Shown here: positions 1-8,093 of the stretch, piece after piece | How positions within the stretch are numbered: position 1 is the first letter of the stretch | How the letters are laid out: the number at the start of each line of letters is the position of its first letter | DNA from: a virus | Reading direction: 5' to 3' (one strand) | Virus record (IMG/VR): IMGVR_UViG_3300023184_000218 | Span: 1 to 45,709 of that record | Length of the DNA stretch: 45,709 bases | The notes under the pieces: model-generated | The model's database searches: none | What the model saw: the letters and a program-made list of their open reading frames with translations, nothing else | Told to the model about the DNA's origin: nothing | Translations under genes and position numbers: made by a program

Positions 1-737
1 GAAATTTGGTCCATAACTTCCTGTAATTCTGATTCACCTGTGGTTCTTATATCAGAAGCATTTATTTGAACACCGCCAGGTAAATTATAAGTAAACACAG
101 AAAGCATGTTAGCCAAAGCAATCTTAGATTTGGCAATGCAATATCTAACAAAAAGCTCATCAGCAAAAAGATCGTCATCATTCAGAGCAACAAAACACCT
201 AATAGATACGTCAGTACCGCCAACACCAAATCCTTGAGCAAGCTGTCCCTTACCCGATCTACCCGGATCCCTACCTAAAATGGTTAATTTTTTGCTATTT
301 TTATTCCATTTAAAAGCAAAAGTCTCTAATAGATATGCTTTAGCTAAATCGAAATATGAGTACATAACAGTACGGTAAACTAAGTTATCACCAACAAAAG
401 GAGAAAGTAATAATTCAGATCCAAGTAATTTGGAATCTCCAAAATCCCTATCTGGTGTACCTGATATACCAGATCCGCCAACTTCTCTAACATCATATAC
501 ACTAATAATAGATTCTGGTAATTTTATTTGTCTGGTTGCTCTAAATTCAGGATGCCTGAATATTTCATTTTGCAAAATAAAAACCCTATCCTCAACCGCA
601 TATTGATAGTTATCAAAGAACCATGCTTTGGCTCTTTTGATTATTCTTTTTGTTTCTTGCTGATTAAGATTATACGGAAGGGCACAGCTAAAAGAAAGTG
701 CGTCTTCTATTTCTTGAATTAATTCTTCTTCTGTCAT
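1..737 (-). CDS. Putative virion structural protein, C-terminus cut off by the window edge
   Basis: An open frame on the minus strand starts with ATG at 737 (MTEEELIQEIEDAL...) and runs off the window start after about 245 codons with no stop, so the 3' end is missing. It begins 16 bases after the stop of the amidoligase-like gene, so it is probably the last gene of that operon. The segments FDLAKAYLLETFAFKWN, KLTILGRDP, and LPGGVQINA followed by GESEL resemble structural proteins of large myoviruses, but I cannot assign it to a T4 gene. No signal peptide or membrane segment is seen. The reading frame is secure; the structural role is inferred from remembered family resemblance and from neighbouring tail genes. 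Confidence 0.75.
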   Translation of the reverse strand, partial: MTEEELIQEIEDALSFSCALPYNLNQQETKRIIKRAKAWFFDNYQYAVEDRVFILQNEIFRHPEFRATRQIKLPESIISVYDVREVGGSGISGTPDRDFGDSKLLGSELLLSPFVGDNLVYRTVMYSYFDLAKAYLLETFAFKWNKNSKKLTILGRDPGRSGKGQLAQGFGVGGTDVSIRCFVALNDDDLFADELFVRYCIAKSKIALANMLSVFTYNLPGGVQINASDIRTTGESELQEVMDQI

Positions 738-753
738 CTTTTAGCGGTTATTT

Positions 754-2160
754 TTAAAAGTTCATGTTACCAAATCTTGGATTATTGTATCTATCGTTTA
801 AATCTTTTAATCTCTTATCTGTAACAAATCTTTCTTTTCTGAAATCCTCCCAGCCTTTAACTTTTAGTGTCTCCTTGCTAACATCAGCATTTTCACCAAT
901 TTCACCGGCTCTTAGAACTCCCTCTTTTATCTTGCAATTAATGCTCTTACCTGCACAGTCTATAAAGCAGTCTTCAAGTTCGTTGCCAAAATCAATAACG
1001 CAATCTTTAACCTTAGAAGATACCACAGTTGTATCACTAACAATGTAGCATTCCTCGATCGAAGATTTTTTTATCTTTGAGCTGTAAATATTACAGTTTT
1101 TAATTATTCCGTTTTTAATATCGCAAAGAATAAGATCTATATCTTTAAGTTCTAAAGCTTCCCTACTTCTAGCATCTTTTAATTGGCATCTTCCTGTTGT
1201 TGTGTCGTAATTAAAATATCCAGAGGTAACATTACCTTCGACAATTATATCGAAAATCTTATCTCTAATAACTGACCAATACGTTTTTATGTTCTCGTCC
1301 CATCCTTTAAGGTCTACAAATACATGGAAATCTGGGAAATTTCTAAAAAAGAACTCAGGATCACTAAAAGATCTAACGACCTTAGTGTATTGATTCATCA
1401 TGCTTTGTAGCTTAGCAAGATCATCTTTTGAATAACCCGATATTCTGTGACTAAGTAAATCATAAAGATATAGCAGTACATAATCTATTATTTCCCTAAT
1501 ATCTTTACTTTTTTTCTGGTAATCTCTATTTCCTAAATATCTAAATTCAAGATATCCCTTTGGTATTTTTGTAAAGTTTACCCCATAATATTTGTCCTCC
1601 GGAACTTTGAACATTTTAGGGTCTATCGAAGTTAGATTTTCTACCATAGCAAATCTGTTTCTCGGAACCACTCTTTTTATGGATTTAGCGTAAACATTTT
1701 TGGATCTGTTTCCAAATTTAGAGTATATGAAATTTTCATCTAATCCTAGTATGAACTTTAGCTTATCTAGATTTTCCATTCTATCCTTAACATCCTTTCT
1801 AAATTTGTCAAAGCTAACAGAGAATTGAAAAGCACATCTATCATTTGTCCAGCCATTCTCATCTATCCAATTGAGAACTTTTATTAATATCGGGATGGCT
1901 TCATTATAAGGTAAAGGTCCAGTGATGAATTCAACCATTTTGCTCCCACCTGAATAATCTGGTTCTAATTTGCAGGTATTTGCATCCACAACAATATTAG
2001 AGTGGTATCTTTCGGATACCACTACTTTTTTATTAATTAACTTAGAAAGAGATTCAGCTGTTCTGCCCTTTAGTATGTTGGTATAGAATTCAAATTCGAA
2101 TCCTATTACAGATGAGCTAAGAGCATGAAGCTTATCAAAATGTGTTCTATTGTCGATCAT
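754..2160 (-). CDS. Amidoligase-like (COOH-NH2 ligase fold) protein with a beta-helix-like C-terminal region
   Basis: 468 residues. The N-terminal half fits the amidoligase_2 group of the glutamine synthetase-like fold: GFEFEF at 20-25, KLEPDYSGGSKMVEFITGPL at 64-83, and later VNFTKIPKGYLEFRYLGNRDY-like residues matching the family's Asn...EfR block. These enzymes join a carboxylate to an amine using ATP. The usual CGxHVH motif appears here as CAFQFSV (109-115), so the histidines are missing and activity is uncertain. The region after about residue 325 has short repeats such as IIKNCNIYSSKIKKSSIEEC, suggesting a small beta-helix. The start overlaps the end of the S1-domain gene by 14 bases, implying cotranscription. 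The substrate is unknown: a virion protein or a cell-wall peptide are both possible. Confidence 0.6.
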   Translation of the reverse strand: MIDNRTHFDKLHALSSSVIGFEFEFYTNILKGRTAESLSKLINKKVVVSERYHSNIVVDANTCKLEPDYSGGSKMVEFITGPLPYNEAIPILIKVLNWIDENGWTNDRCAFQFSVSFDKFRKDVKDRMENLDKLKFILGLDENFIYSKFGNRSKNVYAKSIKRVVPRNRFAMVENLTSIDPKMFKVPEDKYYGVNFTKIPKGYLEFRYLGNRDYQKKSKDIREIIDYVLLYLYDLLSHRISGYSKDDLAKLQSMMNQYTKVVRSFSDPEFFFRNFPDFHVFVDLKGWDENIKTYWSVIRDKIFDIIVEGNVTSGYFNYDTTTGRCQLKDARSREALELKDIDLILCDIKNGIIKNCNIYSSKIKKSSIEECYIVSDTTVVSSKVKDCVIDFGNELEDCFIDCAGKSINCKIKEGVLRAGEIGENADVSKETLKVKGWEDFRKERFVTDKRLKDLNDRYNNPRFGNMNF

Positions 2161-3340
2161 TTACCGGATCTGCGAAAATTTTTCCGCTAGCTGGTTCAAC
2201 TTCATAAACCGTAACTAGTAGATCATCCCCAGGCTTAAGATTTTTGGTTTTTTTACCAATTCTCTCCTGAGGGATAAGAGCCATAAGACCAAATTCTACA
2301 AGATCAATAAGGACACCATTTTTTCTCTTGTGCTTAATCCTTGCTTTAATTTGCTCGCATGTTCCGTCCTTGATTTGTTTGTCAAGATCGTGTATGATAA
2401 CGTTTCTTTCTAGAGGTTTTTCTAGAGTTAATGTTAATCTGTTATTGTCTTTAATTTCCTTAACGTAGAATTCGATCTCGTCGCCTGGATTTACACCAGT
2501 GATAGAGTTATCCTCGCTGAATTCTGTTTTGTGAATAAGCCCGGTATAAACTTCTTCCCATTCAACGAATACTCCAAAGTCGCTTGTTCCTGTAACATAT
2601 CCTTTATATTTCTTAGTAAGATCCAATTCCTGAATCTTGCTTTCCATAATTTTGTTGAGGTATTTCTTATAAGAAACGATGAAGATATCTTTAGCCTCAA
2701 CGTAACCTTCGATCATTACTTGTAATTCTTTTCCAATGTATGATTCAAAATCTGTAATTCTGTTAGCAGCTGCCAAAGATCCAGGTAAGAAACATTTAAT
2801 ACCGGATAGATCGACGATGTATCCACCTTTGTTGATGCTTTCAATCTTAACAGTATATGCACTAGATTCTTTTTTAATCTGTTCAAATAATTCAAGTCTA
2901 ATACTGTGGATGTAGTATTCAACAACAGAACCTGTGTATGTCCCTCCGATTTTTCTAACCTTAGCCTGTAGAGCATCTCCAGGATTGAAAGATATCCCAG
3001 TTATTCTTAATTTTTCCGCGTCCTTTTTCTCTTTCTTGAGATCTATGTAAATTGTTTGTCCTGTGCTCGTTTGCGCTAATGCCTCTGTCTCATTAATGCT
3101 AACAATCTTACATGGATAAACGTTACCCTCATTAAGATCTTTAGATAAACTCATATTTTCAGGGACTTCTTTGAAATAATTGTTATAGCCGTCTAAAAGC
3201 TCCTGTGCATAGGGCTCGTGGCAATAAATTTTAGATCCGCTAGGGATTCTTTTTAGTTTGGTGTTTGGATTTCTGCCATTTCCTATATCCCAACTGAAAT
3301 CGTCTGGATTGTAGATGTTAGTTGATGTAAAATCAATCAT
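2147..3340 (-). CDS. S1-domain RNA-binding protein resembling ribosomal protein S1
   Basis: 397 residues with about four S1/OB-fold repeats, near 72-145, 160-226, 243-308 and 330-392. The third is the clearest (YKGYVTGTSDFGVFVEWEEV, then GLIHKTEF). S1 repeats bind single-stranded RNA; in bacteria S1 brings mRNA to the 30S subunit. The first ~60 residues are not S1-like and may dock to another partner. A GATATATA promoter candidate lies 33 bases upstream, and the leader is A-rich without a Shine-Dalgarno sequence. It is the first gene of the operon that continues with the amidoligase-like gene. A role in steering ribosomes to phage mRNA is inference; RNA protection or a virion role cannot be excluded. 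Confidence 0.75.
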   Translation of the reverse strand: MIDFTSTNIYNPDDFSWDIGNGRNPNTKLKRIPSGSKIYCHEPYAQELLDGYNNYFKEVPENMSLSKDLNEGNVYPCKIVSINETEALAQTSTGQTIYIDLKKEKKDAEKLRITGISFNPGDALQAKVRKIGGTYTGSVVEYYIHSIRLELFEQIKKESSAYTVKIESINKGGYIVDLSGIKCFLPGSLAAANRITDFESYIGKELQVMIEGYVEAKDIFIVSYKKYLNKIMESKIQELDLTKKYKGYVTGTSDFGVFVEWEEVYTGLIHKTEFSEDNSITGVNPGDEIEFYVKEIKDNNRLTLTLEKPLERNVIIHDLDKQIKDGTCEQIKARIKHKRKNGVLIDLVEFGLMALIPQERIGKKTKNLKPGDDLLVTVYEVEPASGKIFADPVNDRQ

Positions 3341-3372
3341 GTTTTTTTTGTTTAAGAAGTTATTAATTCTAG

Positions 3373-3380
3373 TATATATC
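3373..3380 (-). promoter_or_regulatory. Candidate phage late promoter, GATATATA
   Basis: On the minus strand the bases read GATATATA followed by CTAG, 33 bases before the S1-domain gene start, in the 74-base gap after the 488-residue gene. The same octamer precedes several other late genes in this window. It resembles the T4 late promoter TATAAATA in length, position and AT content. Confidence 0.55.
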
Positions 3381-3414
3381 TAAGCTTAAGTTCCTTTAAA
3401 AAACCCGTAATTTT

Positions 3415-4881
3415 TTAAAAAACTATAGGCACAAAACCTATCATAGGGGCAGGTCCGGCTGGTGTTGGTATACCACCATTATAAATGAGTTTAAATTCAA
3501 GCATATTGGCGGCAAACGAGAAGGCTAGAGCAGTAGCAACAGCGGTAGCACTGATTCTTCTTTCTGGTATAGTTTTAAAAAGTTTTCCTGTATTAAATGC
3601 TCTTCTGAGATAATCAGCAAGTCTTTTTCGACTTCCGTAATAAATGGGAATATAAAAACCACCTAAAGGAGGGGTAATTATACACGGAGGGACAGGAGGG
3701 GCTGCTGAAAAAGGCTGCTGTAGTGCAGAAGCCCAATAAGCTAAAACACCGTCTGCCATGATTACATAAGGATCATCTGTATCTTCTTCTGGTTTATTTG
3801 GATCCTCTTGATTTCTGTAATTATCAGCAATCTCATTAACCAATTTAGTTTTAAGATCCATGCTTCTTTTAAACTCAGCAGCATATCTTTCTTTCTTCCT
3901 CTGATCCAGAAAAAGAGAAAAGCCGGAGTCATATTTACGAGAGTTATCATCAACACCCTTCACATAAGTAAATTTTAATATAAAATCTTCAGTGTATCTT
4001 GATGGTATTTTTTGAGGATCATTATAGTGGTTTTCTTGAAAAATCTTACTGGTTAAAACATCCGATTTATACTGAGAAAAATCGGTAGATTTTATCAATC
4101 TTAAAACTGAGCCCTCGTCAGCTTCCTCTACCTCTTGAGTGTTCTTAACTCGAATGACATACTTTTTTCTACCCGAATCTGTTCTGATGGAGGATATAAT
4201 TCCCTCTATGTCTCTTTTGTTAAGGTTGTTTGCAACAGAAACTGTAGCAATAACATCATCGCCAACTACTAGATCTTTTTTAAGAATATTTTTACTTTTC
4301 TCGTTAATTCTAGCTAAAACTTTTCTACCCAAATCTCTTTCATATCCAGTAGCAAGAGAATTAAGCCAAATTAGATATCCTGAGGTTCCATCAAACTTAG
4401 AAAGTATGGTGTCCGATAATTTATCAATCAATTCATTTTCGTCCTTCGGATACTTTGGAAAAGTATCAAACATCTGTGAGAAAGTAAAGTCAGGTATAGA
4501 TGCTCCGTTTTCCTTTGACCATGCTAAAAATTCAGTATCGAATTTATCTAGATACTCGTCGATGTTAACGGAAGGAATAGGTTCTTTCAGATCCTCATAT
4601 TTTGGGTCTTTTAATTTATCATCCAATGTAGGGGATCTTTCACTCTCGAGCAATTTAAAAGCTTTCGAAAATGCAATCTTTAATAATTTAGTATTTCCTT
4701 TCCTGTGTAAGTTGCCAAACGGGGTTTGCGCCTTTCCGTTTACAGCTAAAACATATTGATCCGCAAGATATGTTGCGAAATCATCGACATCCTTTCCTGC
4801 CGGATCATAAGATCCTTTTATAGATTGCCCAGATAGTTTATCGCCAACATTAGTTATAAAAGAACTCCAATCTGCTGACAT
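3415..4881 (-). CDS. Uncharacterised protein in the baseplate cluster, hydrophobic C-terminus
   Basis: 488 residues, not recognised. The N-terminal ~200 residues are polar and helical. A region around 200-260 (VVGDDVIATVSVANN, IEGIISSIRTDSG, KKYVIRVKN) looks beta-rich. The last ~100 residues are Pro/Gly/Ala-rich and hydrophobic (PPVPPCIITPPLGGFYIPIY; then ATAVATALAFSFAANMLEF), ending in a hydrophobic tail. The gene lies 2 bases after the gp5-like spike gene stop, so it is probably translated with the baseplate genes. The Ala-rich stretch could be a membrane segment or a buried assembly helix. A tail or baseplate role is inferred from position only. Confidence 0.7.
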   Translation of the reverse strand: MSADWSSFITNVGDKLSGQSIKGSYDPAGKDVDDFATYLADQYVLAVNGKAQTPFGNLHRKGNTKLLKIAFSKAFKLLESERSPTLDDKLKDPKYEDLKEPIPSVNIDEYLDKFDTEFLAWSKENGASIPDFTFSQMFDTFPKYPKDENELIDKLSDTILSKFDGTSGYLIWLNSLATGYERDLGRKVLARINEKSKNILKKDLVVGDDVIATVSVANNLNKRDIEGIISSIRTDSGRKKYVIRVKNTQEVEEADEGSVLRLIKSTDFSQYKSDVLTSKIFQENHYNDPQKIPSRYTEDFILKFTYVKGVDDNSRKYDSGFSLFLDQRKKERYAAEFKRSMDLKTKLVNEIADNYRNQEDPNKPEEDTDDPYVIMADGVLAYWASALQQPFSAAPPVPPCIITPPLGGFYIPIYYGSRKRLADYLRRAFNTGKLFKTIPERRISATAVATALAFSFAANMLEFKLIYNGGIPTPAGPAPMIGFVPIVF

Positions 4882-4883
4882 TG

Positions 4884-5585
4884 TTATTTAGTTTTAGTTA
4901 CTTGACTTAAGTGTTGGGGATCAACCATAGGAACTACTGGAACTCCGGAAGGTCCTACCCCAGTTGGATGCGTATGCGCATTAAAAAAAGTTAAAAATGT
5001 ACTTCCCAAAACAAGTTTTTCTATAGCTCCTTCTCCCAGCTCTATATTTTGTGATTTTACAATTACTTTTTGCTTTGCTCCCTGTTTTTCCATTCTAACC
5101 TCGTCATCATTCAGCTTTAAAACTATCCGGAGTTTCTCTTTATTCGTTCCCGCGTTCTGTGTGTCTATCTGAATAGTCGCATCACCTAGCTGAAAAACAA
5201 GACCTTTTTTTCTGGTATAAATCATCTTAAGAGCTCCCGGTTGAGCCTCTGAATCGTAAATTAAAGACTGAGTTCCGTCATAAGAATTATCATCTCTAAG
5301 CTCGGCGAGTAGATCCTTCGATATCTCTTTGATAAAGTGATAATTCATTTTATAGTAATTATTATCCTCGAATTCAACAGCTACAACCGAACCTAATCTA
5401 GGTATAGATATATTTCCCCCACCGAAGCTTCCGCCAAAGGCTAGACCTGAGATCTGTTCTGCCCATGGTAAATCATCTGACGGGATTCCATCAAATATTC
5501 CGAAAACTTCTATTCTTGCTCTCCCCTGATAAAGTGGATCCTTAATATCAACCACTTTACCAAGGTACGTTTTTTGACTTGGCAT
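4884..5585 (-). CDS. Baseplate central spike / gp5-like OB-fold protein
   Basis: 233 residues. The N-terminus (TYLGKVVDIKDPLYQGRARI, ...PWAEQISGLAFGG, IPRLGSVVAVEFEDNN) matches the OB-fold of T4 gp5 and the phage baseplate assembly V family: variable loop, then a 'G..V.V.FE..N' strand. The middle (TIQIDTQN, LRIVLKLNDDEVRME, VIVKSQNIELGEGA) looks like short beta-prism repeats. The end, FFNAHTHPTGVGPSGVPVVP, is the usual tail of such spikes. There is no lysozyme domain, unlike T4 gp5. The protein likely forms the trimeric membrane-piercing spike under the gp27-like hub encoded a little upstream. Neighbouring genes abut within 3 bases on both sides. Confidence 0.8.
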   Translation of the reverse strand: MPSQKTYLGKVVDIKDPLYQGRARIEVFGIFDGIPSDDLPWAEQISGLAFGGSFGGGNISIPRLGSVVAVEFEDNNYYKMNYHFIKEISKDLLAELRDDNSYDGTQSLIYDSEAQPGALKMIYTRKKGLVFQLGDATIQIDTQNAGTNKEKLRIVLKLNDDEVRMEKQGAKQKVIVKSQNIELGEGAIEKLVLGSTFLTFFNAHTHPTGVGPSGVPVVPMVDPQHLSQVTKTK

Positions 5586-5587
5586 AA

Positions 5588-8059
5588 TTATTCAAATTTT
5601 TCAGGCTCGGGATTCATTCCCCCCGTACTGATATTATATTTATATTCAGACTTTAAATTTCCTAAATTTAATGGGTTTTCTATAATGAAATCCCCGCTGG
5701 TATTAGGATATGCTTTACCTATGTCTCCTCTAGATTTTTTGTTAGCGTTCTCTATTTTTTGATAAACTGCATTTGGTTTAGTGGAAAATGTGTTTGAAGG
5801 ATCCCTGAGTTCACCATTCGAAGAAATCTTTTGAGTCTGTGCATAGACAGGTCCTGCTTCTATATTAGCCTGTGAAGCTGATTTCACTGGATCGGGATAA
5901 ACCTTCTGTTCTGGTAGAGACATTGGATTTTGATTAACCTGATAAACATCTTCCGATATTGTTGGATAAACCCTCTGTGGCACACCGAGTTCACTTCCAG
6001 GAACGTTGACATAAACATCTTCATTAGGATTTGTATAGACCCTATCGGGTACACCAAGATCAGTTCCAGGAACGTTGGAATATGAATCACCTCCTGGCGC
6101 TACATAAACTCTATCGGGGACTCCTAGATCCGGTCCAGGCGAGCTTGTGTACTCATCACCTCCTGGTGCTGGATAGACTCTATCAGGAACTCCTAAAGCA
6201 GTTCCTGGAACATCCGCGTAAGCGTCCCCGCCTGGAGCAGGATATATTCTCGACGGAACACCAAGATCAGTACCAGGTACATTAGCATAAACGTCGCTGC
6301 TAGGATCTGGATAAACCCTATCAGGAACTCCTAGATCAGGTCCAGGAACGGTAGCATAAACGTCACCATTAGGAACCGGATAGACTCTTCCGGGAACACC
6401 AAGATCTTTACCAGGAACTTCATTATAAACATCACCTGACGGGACATTATAAACTCTATCAGGTACACCTAAATCAGGTCCAGGTACGCTTGGGTATCTA
6501 TCACCTCCGGGTGGTGGATATACTCTTCCTTGGATTCCTGATACACTGCTAACTCCTAAATCCTGTCCTGGGACTTTAGCATAAACATCGCCAGAAGTTT
6601 TTTTATAGACCCTTTGTGGCGGTCCACCCAATCCAGTCGTTTGCGGATTAGGTAATTCTGTCTTTTTAAATCCTGCATTTACGTTTCCTAATTGATCAAG
6701 AAACTGCTGTGCACTATTGAAAGAAAGATTGCCTAATATTTGCGAAGGATTTAAACTATAGATATTACCTAAAGCTAATGAATCTAAACCTGCAACGTTA
6801 GGTTTTATAAAGCTCGCAACGCCTTCGTTAATAAGATCGTTTAGTGAATTGCTTAAAAAGTTAGTTAATAATTCACCGCCTAATGAAAGAATATCACTAC
6901 CCAAATTGCTAGGATTTCTTTGAACCGATGATCTGGCTCCGTCCCAGCTATCGCCAAGAACCATCGGTTTACCGTCTTGTCTGATATTCGGATATTGTGA
7001 TCTCATTCTAACCCTGCCCACTATGATTCTAAATTTCTGACCTACTGGTGTTGCTGTATCTGAACCTGCACTGATTTCGCTTGGTATTGCTGTGCTCTCG
7101 CTAAAATCAAATTCACAGTTTCTGCACTCAAAAACAATAACTGGTTTTATCCCGGTCTGATCCTGTTGATTTCTTAACATAGAAAAATCATTATCAACAC
7201 CAGCACCGTTTAAAACGTTTCCGACAAATGAATTAAATCCGCTTGCAGGATTTGTGTTTGAAGATCCCCCATTATATTCGCTATTTTGCTCACCAGCCAC
7301 ATCACCCAAATTTGTACCTGGATTATTACCAGATCCCAGCATTGATGTTAAATTGTCTATCGTAGTTAAAGCAGCGGACGATCCAATAAGTCTAGAAGTC
7401 TTAAAGAAATTACGAATCTCAGAAACGAAAATATACATTGTAAACTTTCTTAAGTTTCTGGGTATAAGCTCTCTCATATTATCATAGTCGAAAGTTGCCT
7501 GATTATATAGATCTGCAAGAGCAGTTATTCTCAAATTTAGCGACTCCAATGTGGTAAATTCTAAAGCCTTACCTGCAGTCCGCTGCGAATTAAACTCAGA
7601 TCCTGCCTCTGTTGCAAAGCCCTTTCTAGCAACAAGAGGTAATTGATCTAATCCAGATATCGATTGTATAAACCAAGGAGAATTATTAAGTAAATCGCTT
7701 AAACTATTTTTAAACTGAATTAGCATATCCGATCTTTTTCCTCCCCGCTGAAATTCAGCTTCTCTCTCCTGTAGATATGTTATCGCAGAATAAAAATTGA
7801 TTGCTCCATTAGGGGTAGTCCTGTATGAGTATTGGGGTTGTCCAAATGGATTGGATGAAGAGAATCCGCTGGGTATATAAGACGTTTCTTTAAAAAGAGG
7901 ACTAGGCGGAAGTCCATCGTCATCCCTTACTGGGAGTGCACCAAAATCTATCACTATTTTAAATCCAAGATATGTTGGATCCTCGTACTTTCCTTGTTTG
8001 GATAGCTTAAAGCCTTTTAAAAATAGACTTCTTAATTTATCTGTTGCTCCTAATGACAT
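5588..8059 (-). CDS. Baseplate/tail structural protein with ten 23-residue Pro/Gly-rich repeats
   Basis: 823 residues. Residues 1-380 include LESLNLRITALADLYNQATF, PRNLRKFTMYIFVSEIR and IVFECRNCEFDFSES, a pattern I associate with baseplate or tail-tube-initiator proteins of large myoviruses. Residues 483-718 consist of about ten copies of a 23-residue unit of the form RVYPxPGGDxYxxVPGxDLG followed by VPD. The C-terminus (after 730) is polar. The repeat could form an extended Pro-rich rod or a flexible linker with regularly spaced docking sites. A GATAAATA promoter-like element lies 19 bases upstream, and the next gene follows 2 bases after the stop. Structural assignment is good; exact role is inference. 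Confidence 0.75.
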   Translation of the reverse strand: MSLGATDKLRSLFLKGFKLSKQGKYEDPTYLGFKIVIDFGALPVRDDDGLPPSPLFKETSYIPSGFSSSNPFGQPQYSYRTTPNGAINFYSAITYLQEREAEFQRGGKRSDMLIQFKNSLSDLLNNSPWFIQSISGLDQLPLVARKGFATEAGSEFNSQRTAGKALEFTTLESLNLRITALADLYNQATFDYDNMRELIPRNLRKFTMYIFVSEIRNFFKTSRLIGSSAALTTIDNLTSMLGSGNNPGTNLGDVAGEQNSEYNGGSSNTNPASGFNSFVGNVLNGAGVDNDFSMLRNQQDQTGIKPVIVFECRNCEFDFSESTAIPSEISAGSDTATPVGQKFRIIVGRVRMRSQYPNIRQDGKPMVLGDSWDGARSSVQRNPSNLGSDILSLGGELLTNFLSNSLNDLINEGVASFIKPNVAGLDSLALGNIYSLNPSQILGNLSFNSAQQFLDQLGNVNAGFKKTELPNPQTTGLGGPPQRVYKKTSGDVYAKVPGQDLGVSSVSGIQGRVYPPPGGDRYPSVPGPDLGVPDRVYNVPSGDVYNEVPGKDLGVPGRVYPVPNGDVYATVPGPDLGVPDRVYPDPSSDVYANVPGTDLGVPSRIYPAPGGDAYADVPGTALGVPDRVYPAPGGDEYTSSPGPDLGVPDRVYVAPGGDSYSNVPGTDLGVPDRVYTNPNEDVYVNVPGSELGVPQRVYPTISEDVYQVNQNPMSLPEQKVYPDPVKSASQANIEAGPVYAQTQKISSNGELRDPSNTFSTKPNAVYQKIENANKKSRGDIGKAYPNTSGDFIIENPLNLGNLKSEYKYNISTGGMNPEPEKFE
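5906..6613 (-). repeat. Tandem 69-bp coding repeat (about ten 23-residue units)
   Basis: Within the 823-residue protein gene, units begin at Arg483 and repeat every 23 residues to about residue 718; the first is six residues longer. Conserved positions are R-V-Y at 1-3, D-x-Y near 9-11, V-P-G near 14-16 and L-G-V-P near 19-22. Units differ at many third-codon positions, so the repeat is kept by protein selection rather than being a recent DNA duplication. Confidence 0.9.
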
Positions 8060-8077
8060 TAATAGATTTAATTTTTA

Positions 8078-8085
8078 TATTTATC
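8078..8085 (-). promoter_or_regulatory. Possible late promoter variant, GATAAATA
   Basis: The minus strand reads GGATAAATATAAAA 19 bases before the 823-residue gene. It differs from GATATATA at one position and contains the ATAAATA of the T4 late promoter. It lies in the 34-base gap after the hub gene. Confidence 0.35.
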
Positions 8086-8093
8086 CTTCTTTT

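Noticed and set aside
764-1048. Plus-strand open frames over the minus-strand genes, such as this one and 31397-31759
   Set aside because: They overlap well-supported minus-strand genes, are rich in Ser/Leu/Phe as reverse-strand shadows are, and show no family features.
5906-6613. Tandem 69-base repeats on both strands, with plus-strand open frames
   Set aside because: They encode the 23-residue protein repeat on the minus strand; the plus-strand frames are shadows without start context.
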